From Agarophyton chilense (taxonomy: Eukaryota > Rhodophyta > Florideophyceae > Gracilariales > Gracilariaceae): a DNA stretch of 64,000 bases. The notes below the pieces were generated by a model. It did no database searches and was not told where the DNA came from. It saw only the letters and a program-made list of their open reading frames with translations. The number at the start of each line of letters is the position of its first letter. Positions within the stretch are counted from its first letter, which is position 1. The translations under genes were made by a program, and so were the position numbers. Shown here piece after piece: positions 23,295-32,846 of this stretch. Location of the stretch: NCBI GenBank assembly GCA_030374765.1, contig JARGXX010000071.1, forward strand, positions 496,001-560,000. The letters run 5' to 3'.

Positions 23295-24283
23295 GTGAGG
23301 GAACCTCTAGGGGGTCGGCCCTTTTCCATCGCGTAGAGCCAACCAGGGAGCACGCGCCTCCTTGTTCCCGCGCTTGGAAACCCATGGTCCCCATGAGGAA
23401 TCATCATCTTCCATCGAGCGAATTGAATCTGTCCGTTGGAAAGCGAGTACAGTTTGAGTGTGAACTCAAACGTCCTTGGAGACGTTATTTTTGCCCGTCG
23501 AAACGGGAAAACTTTATTATAATAATTCAGAAGAGGAACTAAAAGGTTTATGCCGATATCGGCTCGGACAAGGATTTATTGACCCGCCGCCTGACAGGTC
23601 TTGATAAAGGCGCCGGACCGAATCTTATTCGGATATCCGAACTAGGACCAACCGATGAGGAACTAAATCGTTTCGGTCCGTTGCCGGATATCCGGGATGC
23701 TAATAGGAATGCAATGAGAACACTTGGAACAGTGAAGTTGCTCGTTCGACTGGGACACGTTTTAGTGAAGGTGAATTTTATTGTCTGGAAGTCACTGGCC
23801 GCACCACTTGTTCTGGGGTGTGATTATTTTGATAGATTTGTCGAAGCCATCCGCCCTTGAAGTCGACTAATTACGTTAGACAATGGCTCGACAGTGCCTA
23901 TGGTGAGAAGAACACTACGGAGAGTGCCTACATCTGCTCCACTTCCACCCTCAATGGAATACGATTTGTCTCGTGGTCGTACATCACCAAAGATTCGTGT
24001 TTCGAAATCTACATTGTTAAAAGCTCAATCCGAAACCTGGGTAAAATTGATAACACAACGACACGGTCTCGTAGTAATCCAGCCTAATCCAGCTATGTAC
24101 GAGCATCGAGGATTTGGTGCAGCGAATGAAATTGCCCAAGTTGAACCGGACAAACCCTTTCGAATACTCATTAGTAACTTTACCGATAACGATTATCGTT
24201 TATCGAACAATCAGATCGTTGCAGCTGCTCTGCCTCACCCCATAGCAGAGGTTCCGACTCTTGTCTCTACCTCAAAAGTGTAA
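23291..24283 (+). pseudogene. Element E protease region
   Basis: In the -1 frame relative to gag. LDKGAGPNLIRI (about 23600) aligns with LDTGAAPNLIHV of element B, so the catalytic D-T-G has become D-K-G. The flap-distal block SLAAPLVLGCDYFDRFVEAI (23793-23853) is well kept. One TAA just upstream of the protease core and one TGA at 23858-23860 interrupt the frame. The downstream part (to TAA 24281) is the protease-RT linker. Inactive. Confidence 0.65.
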
Positions 24284-24295
24284 GGGTTTGATTAT

Positions 24296-25795
24296 GTGTC
24301 AGAAGATTCAACTGGCGCACATGGAGGTCCCAGAGAGCAGTCACAAACGACAGAAGAAAAGAAGGACCGAGTCAAGCTGGCAGAAGAACTAGTTCTCGAG
24401 AATGATCCCGAACGATATAAAGAAAGAACCAAACAAAATTTGAAAAAATATGCCTCTATTTGGAGTGGAAAACTAGGAGAGATCTCCGCTACAGAACATC
24501 ATATTGATGTTATTCCGTGATCTCGTCCCATTTCTCAGGCACCTTATAGAGCAGGACCGCGAACTCGTCAGCTCGAGGAGGACAATGTCGCCAAAATGCT
24601 CGAAGCGGGAGTAATAGAAGCAGCACAATCTGCTTGGGCTTCAGCTGTGGTGGTAGTCCCAAAAGCTGATGGTTCTTTACGATTCTGTATCGACTACCGG
24701 AAACTCAACGCAGGTACGATAAAAGATACATATACGTTGCCTCGCATGGACGAGTATATAGACAGCTTAGGTGATGCGAACGTGTTCACCGCGCTTGACG
24801 CCAACACTGGCTATTGGCAGGTTCCTGTTGCCGAAAAAGGTCATAATAAGACTGCATTTGTGTCACATGCTGGACTATACCGTTTCAAGCGGATGCCCTT
24901 TGGACTCACCAATGCTCCGGTTACTTTCCAGCGCGCCCTGGACATATTAATCTCGAAGTATAAATGGGAAAAATGTCTAGTCTATCTGGACGATGTCATT
25001 GTCTTCTCTCAAGATATGGAAAGTCATATGCGACATGTGAAGGGGATCCTCAAAGCGTTGCAGACAGCAGGTATAACCTTGAAGTTCAAAAAATGCGAAT
25101 GGTTCGCTAATATCTTGAAGTATTTGGGCCACATAATTAGGCCTGGTCTGGTTGCAATTCACGAAGGTCAGACAGCGGCAGTCCGCTAATCGCAACCACC
25201 GTCCACACAGACTCAATCGCGATCCTTTCTTCGATTATGTACCGTCTACTGATGATTTATACCGCGCTACTTGCACATTGCAGCTCCATTGAACGCATTC
25301 TTGCCTAAAGGGCAGTCTGTTAAGCGCGAGGAATTCAGACCCGCCAAACATGAAGCCTTCAAGACTTTGAAGACAAAACTCGTCCCAGCACCAATCTTGG
25401 CCTTGCCCAAACCCAACCTACCCTATTCTTTTGATACCGGCTTTAGTAAGTATCAGGTAGCGTGTGCCCTTTTCAGACCCATCCGGACGGTTAGAGGAAA
25501 CCAATCGGTTACTGGTCACGAACGCTGAACGTTGCAGAGAAGAATTACTCCGTATCAGAAAAGGAATGCCTTGAAGTAGTGTAAGCGCTTACTACTTTAC
25601 GACCCTACCTCCAGGGAGAAACGTTTACCATCCATACGGATCATTCGTCCCTACGATAGTTATTATCAAAAACAGACCGCTCCAGGAGATTAACATGTTG
25701 GCGCTTACGTCTATCTGAATTCGATTTCGAAGTTAAATATAAAAAGGGACTGGCTAAGAAAAAGGCCGACGCTTTATCGCGATTGGAACTTTAGG
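24296..25795 (+). pseudogene. Element E reverse transcriptase and RNase H
   Basis: RT blocks are clear between 24596 and 25189: SAWASAVVVVPKADGSLRFC, IDYRKLNAGTIKDTY, FTALDANTGYWQVPVAEKGH, RMPFGLTNAPVTFQRALDIL, LVYLDDVIVFSQD (YLDD catalytic box intact) and FKKCEWFANILKYLGHII. Stops at 24518-24520 and 25187-25189. RNase H follows with ILALPKPNLPYSFDTGFSKY (the catalytic Asp of D-T-D/G retained once), NVAEKNYSVSEKECLEVV after a stop, and KKGLAKKKADALSRLEL near 25780. All in one frame but riddled with stops. Confidence 0.75.
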
Positions 25796-25910
25796 GGAAA
25801 CCCAAGGAGAAATCGATGACGATTTATCGTGTTTCTCAAAGGAGATGAACAACGATGAAACGCAACTTGAAGATCAAGAGTGAAGGGGGTTACTCCCAAC
25901 TGGACCTCTC

Positions 25911-27230
25911 ATGGAAACATATGGAACTGAACCTCCTGATCAACCCGAGCGTATCACGATCACGGAGCTCTGCAATAAGAAACTCACAGATAACTTTTGT
26001 ACAGCGATACGGTCTCGTCTTAACGGGGGGGAGGATTTGCCCTTTTCGCTCGATTCACGAGGTATATTTCTCAGGCATGTTGAGGAGAATGATCATATCG
26101 TGGTTCCGCACGCTTTGAAGAGTAGTGGACTCTACTTGGCCCACAATGGGAAGCTATCTGGACACCCAGGAGGAACAAAGTTGTTTATGACACTAGATAG
26201 GGACTTCTATCGGCCAACGACGGCAATGGACTACCATGCGACGGTAAAGCTATTTCGAACGTGTGCGATGCATCGCGTGAAACTCTATAAGAAGAGGAAA
26301 AATATGACCCTATTCCCGGCGAAGGTGCCTCTACAATTCGTCAGCATCGACATACTTGGAGAGCTAATTCGTTCCAATCAAGAATATAGCTAGTTATTGG
26401 TGCTTACGGATCGATTATTCAAAGTTGTACGGTCTGTACCGTTGAAGACGATGAACGCCTCGGTAATAGCTCAGGCTTTCATAAAACACTGGCTGTATGT
26501 GTACGGACCGCCGGAAGTTCTGCTATCAGATAATGAAAAACAGGTTGTCGCTAAGTTCTTTCAGAACCTACGCCGAATAATGGGCATCAAGAACGAGTTT
26601 ACCACGACCTACCGTCCACAGTGTAATGATCAGGTGGAACACTACAACCATACGTTATTAGCCGCTCTTCGCCATTACATCGCGGATCACCCAAAGGAGT
26701 AGGACATGTACACAGACATACTCTGTTATGCGTACAAGACGCAATTGCAAACTTCTACAAAGGCAGCTCCTTTCGATCTCGTGATATGACGTAGCCCACA
26801 GTCACTGCCTATGAGGTTGGACGGAGTCAAGGAGGACAAACCGACACCGGCGAAGACCCATCTGAAGTGGAGAAACGACCTGAGGTATAGGACAGAGCAA
26901 GCGGCTAGAGAAATTGCAAAAAGGCTGGGGCGTTACAAACTTAATTCGGACGCCCGACGGCGAAGACAGTTGTCAGATCCCCGAGTAGGAGGATATGCAT
27001 TTATTCGCGTCGGACGACCTGAAAAGCAGGAACGACCCCGTCACAAATTGCTACTGGTAGCATCCGGACCTTTCAAGGTAATGGAGCTCACCGATGAAAC
27101 GGTAATCCTGAAGACAGGAGAGGACGTTGAACGATTTTTGCGCGACCGCGTTGAAATCGCACGAGACAACTCGGAACCCCAGGAAGCTGGAAAAGGAAGC
27201 GCTGTTTATCAGCAGGAACGGAAGGCATAA
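25911..27230 (+). pseudogene. Element E integrase
   Basis: One frame over from RT/RNase H. The zinc-binding N-domain is partly visible (LYLAHNGKLSGHPGGTKLFM .. LFRTCAMH), then the catalytic core: FVSIDILGELIRS (first Asp), VLLSDNEKQVVAKFFQNLR (second Asp), NDQVEHYNHTLLAALRHYI (Glu). Stops at 26391-26393 and 26700-26702. The C-terminal part 26811-27230 holds a GPY/F-like segment (HKLLLVASGPFKVMELTDET). Structural residues are mostly kept. Confidence 0.72.
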
Positions 27231-27332
27231 GGAAAAGAGAACGTTGTCACATCCAGTCAAGATTCAACGCGTTCGTTTGTCAGACGGTATAAGCCGGTGA
27301 ACCAAAACCTCGCGCCATCCTCCTAAACGTTG

Positions 27333-27387
27333 GGAAATGCCCAGGAATACGTTATCGATCGCATCATCGATCACAGCGAAGAACGTC
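27333..27387 (+). pseudogene. Element E chromodomain, first residues only
   Basis: GNAQEYVIDRIIDHSEERL in the integrase frame aligns with the chromodomain start of B (QEFVIDRIVRH) and C (QEYVLDRIVGH). The match is cut at 27387, leaving only the first strand. Confidence 0.6.
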
Positions 27388-27406
27388 TGTGTTCTCGGAA
27401 TGCTAG
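27386..27406 (+). repeat. 21-bp sequence shared with 14236-14256
   Basis: The 21 bases ending GTTCTCGGAATGCTAG are identical at both sites, and AT-rich sequence with GCTAGTT motifs follows both. Here it begins exactly where the element E chromodomain breaks off, so it may mark the end of another mobile sequence or a repair junction. Confidence 0.5.
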
Positions 27407-27637
27407 ATAAGTGTGCTAGATAGCTAGTTTTGTAAATAAAAAGCCAAAAAATCTAAGAATTTTGCAGATTGCGCTAGTTCGGCACCTGAAAAAAAAAATT
27501 TTGGAAATAAGAACTCCATGCATCTTAGTGTTTTGACCATTTAATGCAGTTTAATCTGCATTTGCAGTTTACTGGTCACTTTTGACCGCTCTAGGTGGAG
27601 ATCCATACCAAGGCAGTTGTCAGTACCTTCTACCTCC
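27407..27637. other. AT-rich junction segment
   Basis: Short AT-rich stretch between the broken end of element E and the GC-rich block to the right. No gene seen. Confidence 0.5.
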
Positions 27638-28079
27638 TTACTGGCCCTTTTGCTTACTAGGCTCCAGCGTTCCACCGGGAGGGTGTTTGAGGTTGAAGAA
27701 GTCCACCACCGCATTCTCAACCTCGTCCACCTCCCCACTGCTCAAGTTCCTCACACCCGGCTGCCCCACCACACACACATTCCCACCCTTCTTCTCCACA
27801 TCCTTACCAACCCTCCTCTTCTTCAGCCGACTCTCTTCAACTCCTCCCCCTTTCCATTCCTCTCTCCCCTTCTTCATCCCAGCCGGCTCCCCGCGTCTCC
27901 CTGGCATCACCGGCGACCCTTTCGCTCTGCCCGTCTCCTCTCCCACCTCCTTCAACACCTTCCGCGCACCCCAAATCTCCCCCCCCCTTTCATGTGCACT
28001 TCCAACACCTTCACACGCCTCTTCAGTTCCTCATTCGCCCTCCACAGCTTCCCCATCTCCAGCCCCATCGAGTCGCAGC
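27638..28079 (-). pseudogene. Putative coiled-coil C-terminus, unrecognised
   Basis: Minus strand from about 28079: MGLEMGKLWRANEELKRRVK and VLEVHMKG form a leucine-heptad helix. A G8 homopolymer at 27979-27986 then separates it from a second frame (start 27958) that is Lys/Glu/Gly-rich and ends near 27638 with SSGEVDEVENAVVDFFNL. Read together they could be the C-terminal end of a DNA-binding-type protein with a coiled coil, interrupted by a homopolymer frameshift. The low-complexity composition makes a chance frame possible. Confidence 0.3.
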
Positions 28080-28137
28080 ACACCCCTGGCGGCCCACAAA
28101 TGGCCCGAATGGTGTCCCTACAACATGTTGGTGAATT

Positions 28138-28209
28138 GTCGGCCGACAGGGGTGCCCTGCGACTTCATCGGTCCATCGATGAAGTCGCAGCACACCCCTG
28201 TCGGTCGAC
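28138..28209. repeat. Hairpin unit 1
   Basis: 72-bp near-perfect inverted repeat: the left arm begins GTCGGCCGACAGGGGTG, the right arm ends CACCCCTGTCGGTCGAC, with GCGACTTCATCG/CGATGAAGTCGC inner arms and a few-base loop. Arms of about 33 bp. Diverged from units 2 and 3 but clearly homologous. Confidence 0.85.
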
Positions 28210-28257
28210 ATAATACATATAATTTTGGAACGCCCAGGTGTACACGGTGCACTCTGA

Positions 28258-28326
28258 CGGCCGACAGAGGTGCGCTCCGACTTCATCGGGGGTCCCGATG
28301 ATGTCCCCGCGCACCTCTGTCGGCCG
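28258..28326. repeat. Hairpin unit 2
   Basis: 69 bp bounded by CGGCCGACAGAGGTGCGC and its reverse complement. The inner part is less symmetric: TCCGACTTCATCGGGGG on the left, CCCGATGATGTCCCC on the right. Confidence 0.85.
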
Positions 28327-28385
28327 AAATAATACATATAATTTTGTAATTTTTAGGACGCCCAGGTGTACACGGTGCATTCTGT

Positions 28386-28454
28386 CGGCCGACAGAGGTG
28401 CGCGGGGACTTCATCGGGACCCCCGATGAAGTCGGAGCGCACCTCTGTCGGCCG
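28386..28454. repeat. Hairpin unit 3, inverted copy of unit 2
   Basis: 69 bp with the same 18-bp termini. The asymmetric inner part is present in the opposite orientation to unit 2 (one mismatch over 69 bp), as in flip/flop isomers of hairpin termini. Confidence 0.85.
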
Positions 28455-28478
28455 TCTCCAACTACTAAAGCACATGTT

Positions 28479-28499
28479 TGTGTGTGTGTGTGTGTGTGT
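28479..28499 (+). repeat. TG dinucleotide microsatellite
   Basis: Ten TG repeats plus one base, 25 bases to the right of the last hairpin. Confidence 0.95.
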
Positions 28500-28557
28500 C
28501 GCTGCGTGTGATACGAATGGGCCACTTGGCCGCTGAACAAGAGTGCCGTGGCATAGG

Positions 28558-28595
28558 ATTGGTCAACAGCGACACACGTGTAACAGTTGACCAAT
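28558..28595. repeat. 10-bp inverted repeat with CCAAT cores
   Basis: ATTGGTCAAC (28558-28567) and GTTGACCAAT (28586-28595) are perfect reverse complements 18 bases apart. TTGACCAAT recurs at about 28656. Could be paired CCAAT-type binding sites or a small stem-loop. Confidence 0.6.
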
Positions 28596-28685
28596 AGCGT
28601 ACCGTGGCACTAGGCTGGGCGGAAGTACAGTGCTGAGGGTGACACGTGTTTAACATTTGACCAATTACGTGCCGTTGCACACCTT

Positions 28686-28875
28686 GCTCCGGGACAACTC
28701 CAAGAGCAGGGTTTTCTACCGTGCTCCGGGACAGCTCCAAGAGCAGGGTTTCCTCACCCCGCTCCGGAACGTGTCCGAGAGCAGGGTTTCCGACCCCGCT
28801 CCAGGACGAGTCCAAGAGCAGGGTTTTTCCACCCCGCTCCAGGAGAAGTGCAGAGAGCAGGGTTTCGCAAACACC
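28686..28875 (+). repeat. Tandem repeat, about 37.5 bp, five copies
   Basis: Units start at 28686, 28723, 28761, 28798 and 28836 (spacing 37, 38, 37, 38). Each has GCTCC near the start and GAGCAGGGTTT near its middle, so GCTC/GAGC can pair as a short stem in every unit. Copies differ by several bases. The alternating period is 75 bp for two units, so no simple coding repeat is implied. Confidence 0.85.
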
Positions 28876-28879
28876 GCGT

Positions 28880-29640
28880 TTGACTGCAATGACGCCTCAT
28901 TGCGCACCCACTACTGGTCACACAGTTGCCCAAATATTCGGTGCTAGGGGAAATTTAGATGGGGACGCGGTGGGACGTCCACAGGCACCAACGTGGTCTT
29001 TTGACGCTATCATGCCGACCGTACCTTCAACCGATGCAGCCGAAGCTCGCAGAAGGCAACAGTGCGAGCGTGCTGCTGTACGACGAAGAGCTGAAACTTC
29101 AGAACAGGCCGTAGAACGCAGGAGTCGCAACCGAGAACGCGCTCGAAATCGGCGCGCACGACAAACCAACACACACTGCGTTTGTGTGCAATGACGCCTC
29201 ACTATGCGCTTACCACTGGGCACACAATTGCGCACATGGGCGCTGCGAGCCAAGTCAAAAAAGTACAGTTTCTCACACAAAGCATGGATTCTCACACAAA
29301 CTACGGTTTCTCACACAAAGCACGGTTTTTCACATCTTGCGTATGAGTGAAACGGCGCCCCATTGAGCGCTTACCGCTGGGCTCATCATTGCGCTCATGG
29401 GCGCTGCAAGGGTGAGCTTACAGGGTGTGAATGAGTTTGAACTAGGTACGCCATGACACCTCCACGGACTCAAACCGGATATCTTGCGCAATTATGCCGA
29501 ACAGACCTTCAATCGAAGCAACTGAAGTTTTGAGAAGGTAACAGCGTGACCACGCAGCTGTGAGACGAAACAATGAAACGACAGAACAGGCTGAAAAGCG
29601 CAGGTGACGCAATGGAAAGAGAGACAGGGAAGGAAGGCCA
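28880..29640 (+). repeat. Diverged tandem duplication with Arg-rich coding pattern
   Basis: The segment at about 28880-29160 is repeated at about 29350-29625. Both begin with a CATTG.GCGC..ACCACTGG/CGCTGG block and later carry the same protein-like stretch: PSTDAAEARRRQQCERAAVR plus RRAETSEQAVERR in copy 1 and PSIEATEVLRR plus RRNNETTEQAEKRR in copy 2 (with stops). Arg/Glu-rich repeats of this kind occur in N-terminal parts of some transposon proteins, but I cannot assign it. A further partial copy of the ATGACGCCTCA block is at about 29190. Confidence 0.5.
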
Positions 29641-29666
29641 CATAAAACCACTACAAGGCGACAGAC

Positions 29667-30588
29667 TGTAGAGCAACGCCCAGTCAGGGGATACTTGAAG
29701 ATGCAACTCATAGAATGAGGATTGAACCCTCCGAGGGTTATGATTATGATCCCCTCTAAGGTGTGCTGAGGTGGCACGGTTTTCTGGTTAGAGTTCGCCT
29801 ATGAAGGGAAGATTCGGATGGCCCATGGTTGGATTGGCCCCGTGATACACGTGGCTTAATTTCGGCACCGATTTTCGGATATTTGTTAGAACGTTGGACG
29901 TTTGGGCCCTGACAGTGGGATCTCCACGTGTATGGCCCTGAGCAGGTGTGCACTACTGTAATTAGTAGAGTTTAGTTAGTGGGCCCTACTTAGGGAGACG
30001 AGATCTGACAGTCCGAAGCTCAGAGTAAATGATAACCAAGGTTGGTCTTCGATACCTTTAGAGGTTCTTCATCGCCATCGTTTTGGCCTTACAACCCGGA
30101 ACGGGCTCTGGTTAGCAACGCCTGCGTAGGGACACGACTCCACTTGGAGAGTGCCCACGTTTGGGTTCCGTGCAACCACCCCCTTGGGACCGCTCAGACG
30201 ACCTGCGTGCACGATACCCCGTGGGGGTTCTGCTTACTTGTTGCATGCTTTTTGTGTTTCCTTTCGAGGACAGGTTTTCGCCCCTGTATTGGGTTTCTTT
30301 TGTTGTTTCGCCCCTTTTCTGGTTCTCGGGTCCGGTGCCTGTTAGTGCCCGACCCTCGCCCCGTTTTTCCTCTTCGCCGGATTTTCCCCCATTCTTTGGG
30401 ATACCCATACCCAATCCCGATCCACGGTTTCTACCCCTCACCTCCGTCGGTACTGCCGGAATCCCCCGTGGGAGTTACACCCCACACTACGGGTGGAACG
30501 GAGGGCTCTGTCTCTGAGTTTGCCTCCCCCAGGGAGCAAGGCTTCGAACACCTTGAGAGCACTTCCCGTCGCCGGGTTTTGCTCCACA
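29667..30588 (+). repeat. Element A 5' LTR
   Basis: 922 bp from TGTAGAGCAACGCCCAG to GCTCCACA, bounds set by comparison with the two element B LTRs (914 bp), which it closely matches. Begins TG and ends CA. It contains open frames such as 30042-30692, which are not genes. Confidence 0.88.
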
Positions 30589-30590
30589 AG

Positions 30591-30608
30591 TGGTCTCCCG
30601 ACTTAGAA
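30591..30608 (+). promoter_or_regulatory. Element A primer binding site
   Basis: TGGTCTCCCGACTTAGAA, two bases after the LTR end. The same 18-mer follows the LTRs of B and C and, with two changes, E. Its complement, TTCTAAGTCGGGAGACCA, ends in CCA as a tRNA 3' end would; it also resembles the anticodon-loop side of a tRNA-Arg(UCU). Confidence 0.75.
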
Positions 30609-30815
30609 TCCGTTCTCGGACTTTTGGGTTGGTCATCCACGTGTTGGAATATCTCTTGGAAGAGGAAGCACCGTCGTGAAGATTTGTTGTAGTGGTCCCC
30701 TTTGGAAAGGGTGGAATTGGTTTTTATTTTTGTTTTGTGTTACGTCATCCGTTCTCCGGGAATCTCGTGATCGAATTTCATTGTTACCCCGAATCGTCGG
30801 TGTCGTGTCTGCAGC

Positions 30816-32846
30816 ATGTCGCCACCTACCCGTGGTTCCAGGACTGGATCGAACCGTCAAGCGGATTCAGTGCCCCCGGCCCCGCCTAGGTCGAGGAGCT
30901 CTATTCCCGAAGGTCGGAACGATTCCGGTATCGATCCGGACACTCGGAGAGCACCCTCAGTGGTTTCAGGTCCTCGAGAGGTCCTGGCTGTGGGCCCAGC
31001 TCCAGTGGTGGAGACCCCCTCAGCAGCACCCCGAAGTCGGGCCGACCCTGAATTACAGCGCCTGGAGACTCGAATTGATATCGCCAACGCGGCTCACATC
31101 GAGCTCCTTCAGGAGGTTACTACCCTCCGCCTCAAGGTGGAGGACGCCCAGGTGCGGGGATTCGCCGATGACCTTCGTACCCTGAGGAGGGATGTGAACT
31201 CTTTTTTGGAAAGCTTTGGTACCCATGGGGTTTTTATCCAGGAGTACCGGAGCCTCGTGGAGGAACACCGCGTGCAAGCGGAACGCTTCCGAGCTCGGCT
31301 GGACACCCTCGAGGCCATTATCCGTATGGACGGAGACGCAGAAGCCTCGAAGGATAAACCCGACGTTTCGGAAGACGAAGAACACCGCTCCGCTAAACGG
31401 GACCGCCGCAAGTCCAAGAAGAGGGTTCACCTCCAAGAGGATTTATCGGATTCCGATCCCAATCGCTCGCCATCGAGTTCGTCCTCTGAATCTTCCGATA
31501 GTGAAGATAAACGCCGGTCATCCCGGGCGACTCGGTCGAAGGCTACTTACACCTCTCAAGGGGCAATCCGTACCCGGAAGAAGGGTAGGAAACACCTTGG
31601 ATTAAGGGAGCTGAAGCCGACGAATCCCCTCTATCGGAAGCTGCTATCGTACCGCTATTACCGGTTGGATAACCCTTCGGGAGATCGAACATCCCGCGGA
31701 ACGGGTAAGGTCAAGGACTACATCAAAAGGCTGAGCATCACCCTACAGAAGAGGGAGTTCACAGGAACAGACCCAATTCTGGTGCTAGATTTCCTTGCGA
31801 GGTTCGTCCAGGAGGCTGACATCCTCGGTATGAGTTAAGCGCAAGCGTATCTTGCATTACCCTATTTCTTAAAGGGGATGGCTGAAGACCAGTTCAACTC
31901 CGTCCGTGGATCATCCCGAGCCCCGGAAGGGGGAGTCACGTGCTGGCCCGAAGCGGTGCAGTACCTCTTGAGGTCATACGCTACTGGGAATGCGATTCAG
32001 GAAGCAACCCTTGCATTAAGGGATACGCGGCAGAAGCCGATGGAAACCGAAACGGTGTATTCAACTCGCTTGAATAAAGCGTTTCACCGATGCGGGAATG
32101 TATTCCCCGCCTACGAAAGATGCTCCATGTTTGTGGATGGTTTGGACCCCTCGATAAGGGCATTGGTTGCCCGACATCGGGAAGAGAAGCGCAAGCTGAC
32201 CTACTTGGAATTGGTTCAATACGCCCAGGCTGAGGGGGATACTCTCCGTGCCCGGCAGAACCGAAAGAGTCGGCCGACAAGTGCACTCCTCGCCGATGGA
32301 GGTAACTCGTCTTTGTCACTCGCAGGAGGCCCTGCCCCTGTGGGGGTCAATGATAACATTCACTTCATGGGAAGTAACCCCGAATCTATGGGTACGTCTG
32401 AGTTGCCGTCGACATCCGCTCCGACTACGGATGAAGACCCTGCTCTCTATACCCAAGGACGGAGGGTGCCAGCTGCATCGCTACCTTTTGCGAATACCGC
32501 TGCTCGGTTCTCTCGCCCCGGATGGAGGGATACAGCACCACGTCGCGTGGATTCACGTCCACAACCGAACCCGGCAGAGCTGATTTGCTATTTGTGTTAA
32601 CTCCGTGGTCACAAAGCATCAAACTGCACATTTCCCCTGCGGGAGGGTTCACGAATTATCGCTCAGTACGAGGCTCTGACCCCTGAGGAGAAAGCTCGAG
32701 TCCCGAGTACGTCCTATGAGGAGCAAAGGATACTCCGAGCTCACCTTGCTGACAGGGATACAGAACTTGTACCCGCGAACGGGGAACAACCGGTCCCCTT
32801 CGAGGCAGCTGCACCGAATTCGGTGGGGTCCGCTTCGAAAAACTAA
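30816..32846 (+). pseudogene. Element A gag
   Basis: ATG 30816 (MSPPTRGSRTGSNRQADSVP). N-terminal basic/Pro-rich region, a coiled coil at about residues 80-170 (ELQRLETRIDIANAAHIELL, LQEVTTLRLKVEDAQVRG), a Ser/Asp-rich linker (DSDPNRSPSSSSSESSDSED), a capsid-like domain (NPLYRKLLSYRYYRLD .. ILVLDFLARFVQEADILGMS .. AVQYLLRSYATGNAI .. MFVDGLDPSIRALVARHREE) and a C-terminal CCHC knuckle at about 32587-32630. Two nonsense codons: TAA 31836-31838 where B has Glu, and TAA 32598-32600 where B has Tyr inside the knuckle. Otherwise one frame to TAA 32844-32846. About 676 codons. Confidence 0.85.
32837..32843 (+). promoter_or_regulatory. Element A -1 frameshift heptamer
   Basis: G AAA AAC in the gag frame followed at once by the gag TAA. 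The pol frame is one base back and is open across it. The downstream GGGAGTCTCCCC..GGAAGGGG region can fold into a hairpin, weakened here by one G-to-A change relative to B. Confidence 0.55.

Larger units (their letters stand above)
20511..27387 (+). mobile_element. Element E: old Ty3/gypsy chromovirus, 3' truncated
   Basis: LTR, primer site, gag, frameshift site, protease, RT, RNase H, integrase and the first residues of a chromodomain in order on the plus strand. It is homologous throughout to elements A, B and C but much more diverged, with over ten stops. It ends abruptly in the chromodomain at 27387, where AT-rich sequence with a 21-bp match to 14236-14256 takes over. No antisense ORF or 3' LTR remains. 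Confidence 0.82.
28138..28454. repeat. Array of three long hairpins with TATA-like spacers
   Basis: Three palindromic units at 28138-28209, 28258-28326 and 28386-28454. Units 2 and 3 each have 18-bp perfect terminal inverted repeats (CGGCCGACAGAGGTGCGC). Unit 3 equals the reverse complement of unit 2 except for one base. The spacers (28210-28257 and 28327-28385) share ATAATACATATAATTTTG and CGCCCAGGTGTACACGGTGCA. A partial right arm of unit 1 (GTCGCAGCACACCCCTG) also occurs at 28071-28087. Confidence 0.85.

Noticed and set aside
27582..28301. 239-codon plus-strand ORF
   Set aside because: Pro/Ser/Thr low-complexity reading opposite a more plausible minus-strand coiled-coil frame, and it runs through the hairpin units.
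28138..28454. CRISPR-like array
   Set aside because: The units are long palindromes with one unit inverted, the spacers are alike rather than unique, and the context is eukaryotic.
30042..30692. ORFs of 100-217 codons inside LTRs (also 36967-37443, 48493-48990, 58998-59495)
   Set aside because: They lie wholly in LTRs, repeat in each LTR copy, and show no protein motif; they are by-products of GC-rich sequence.
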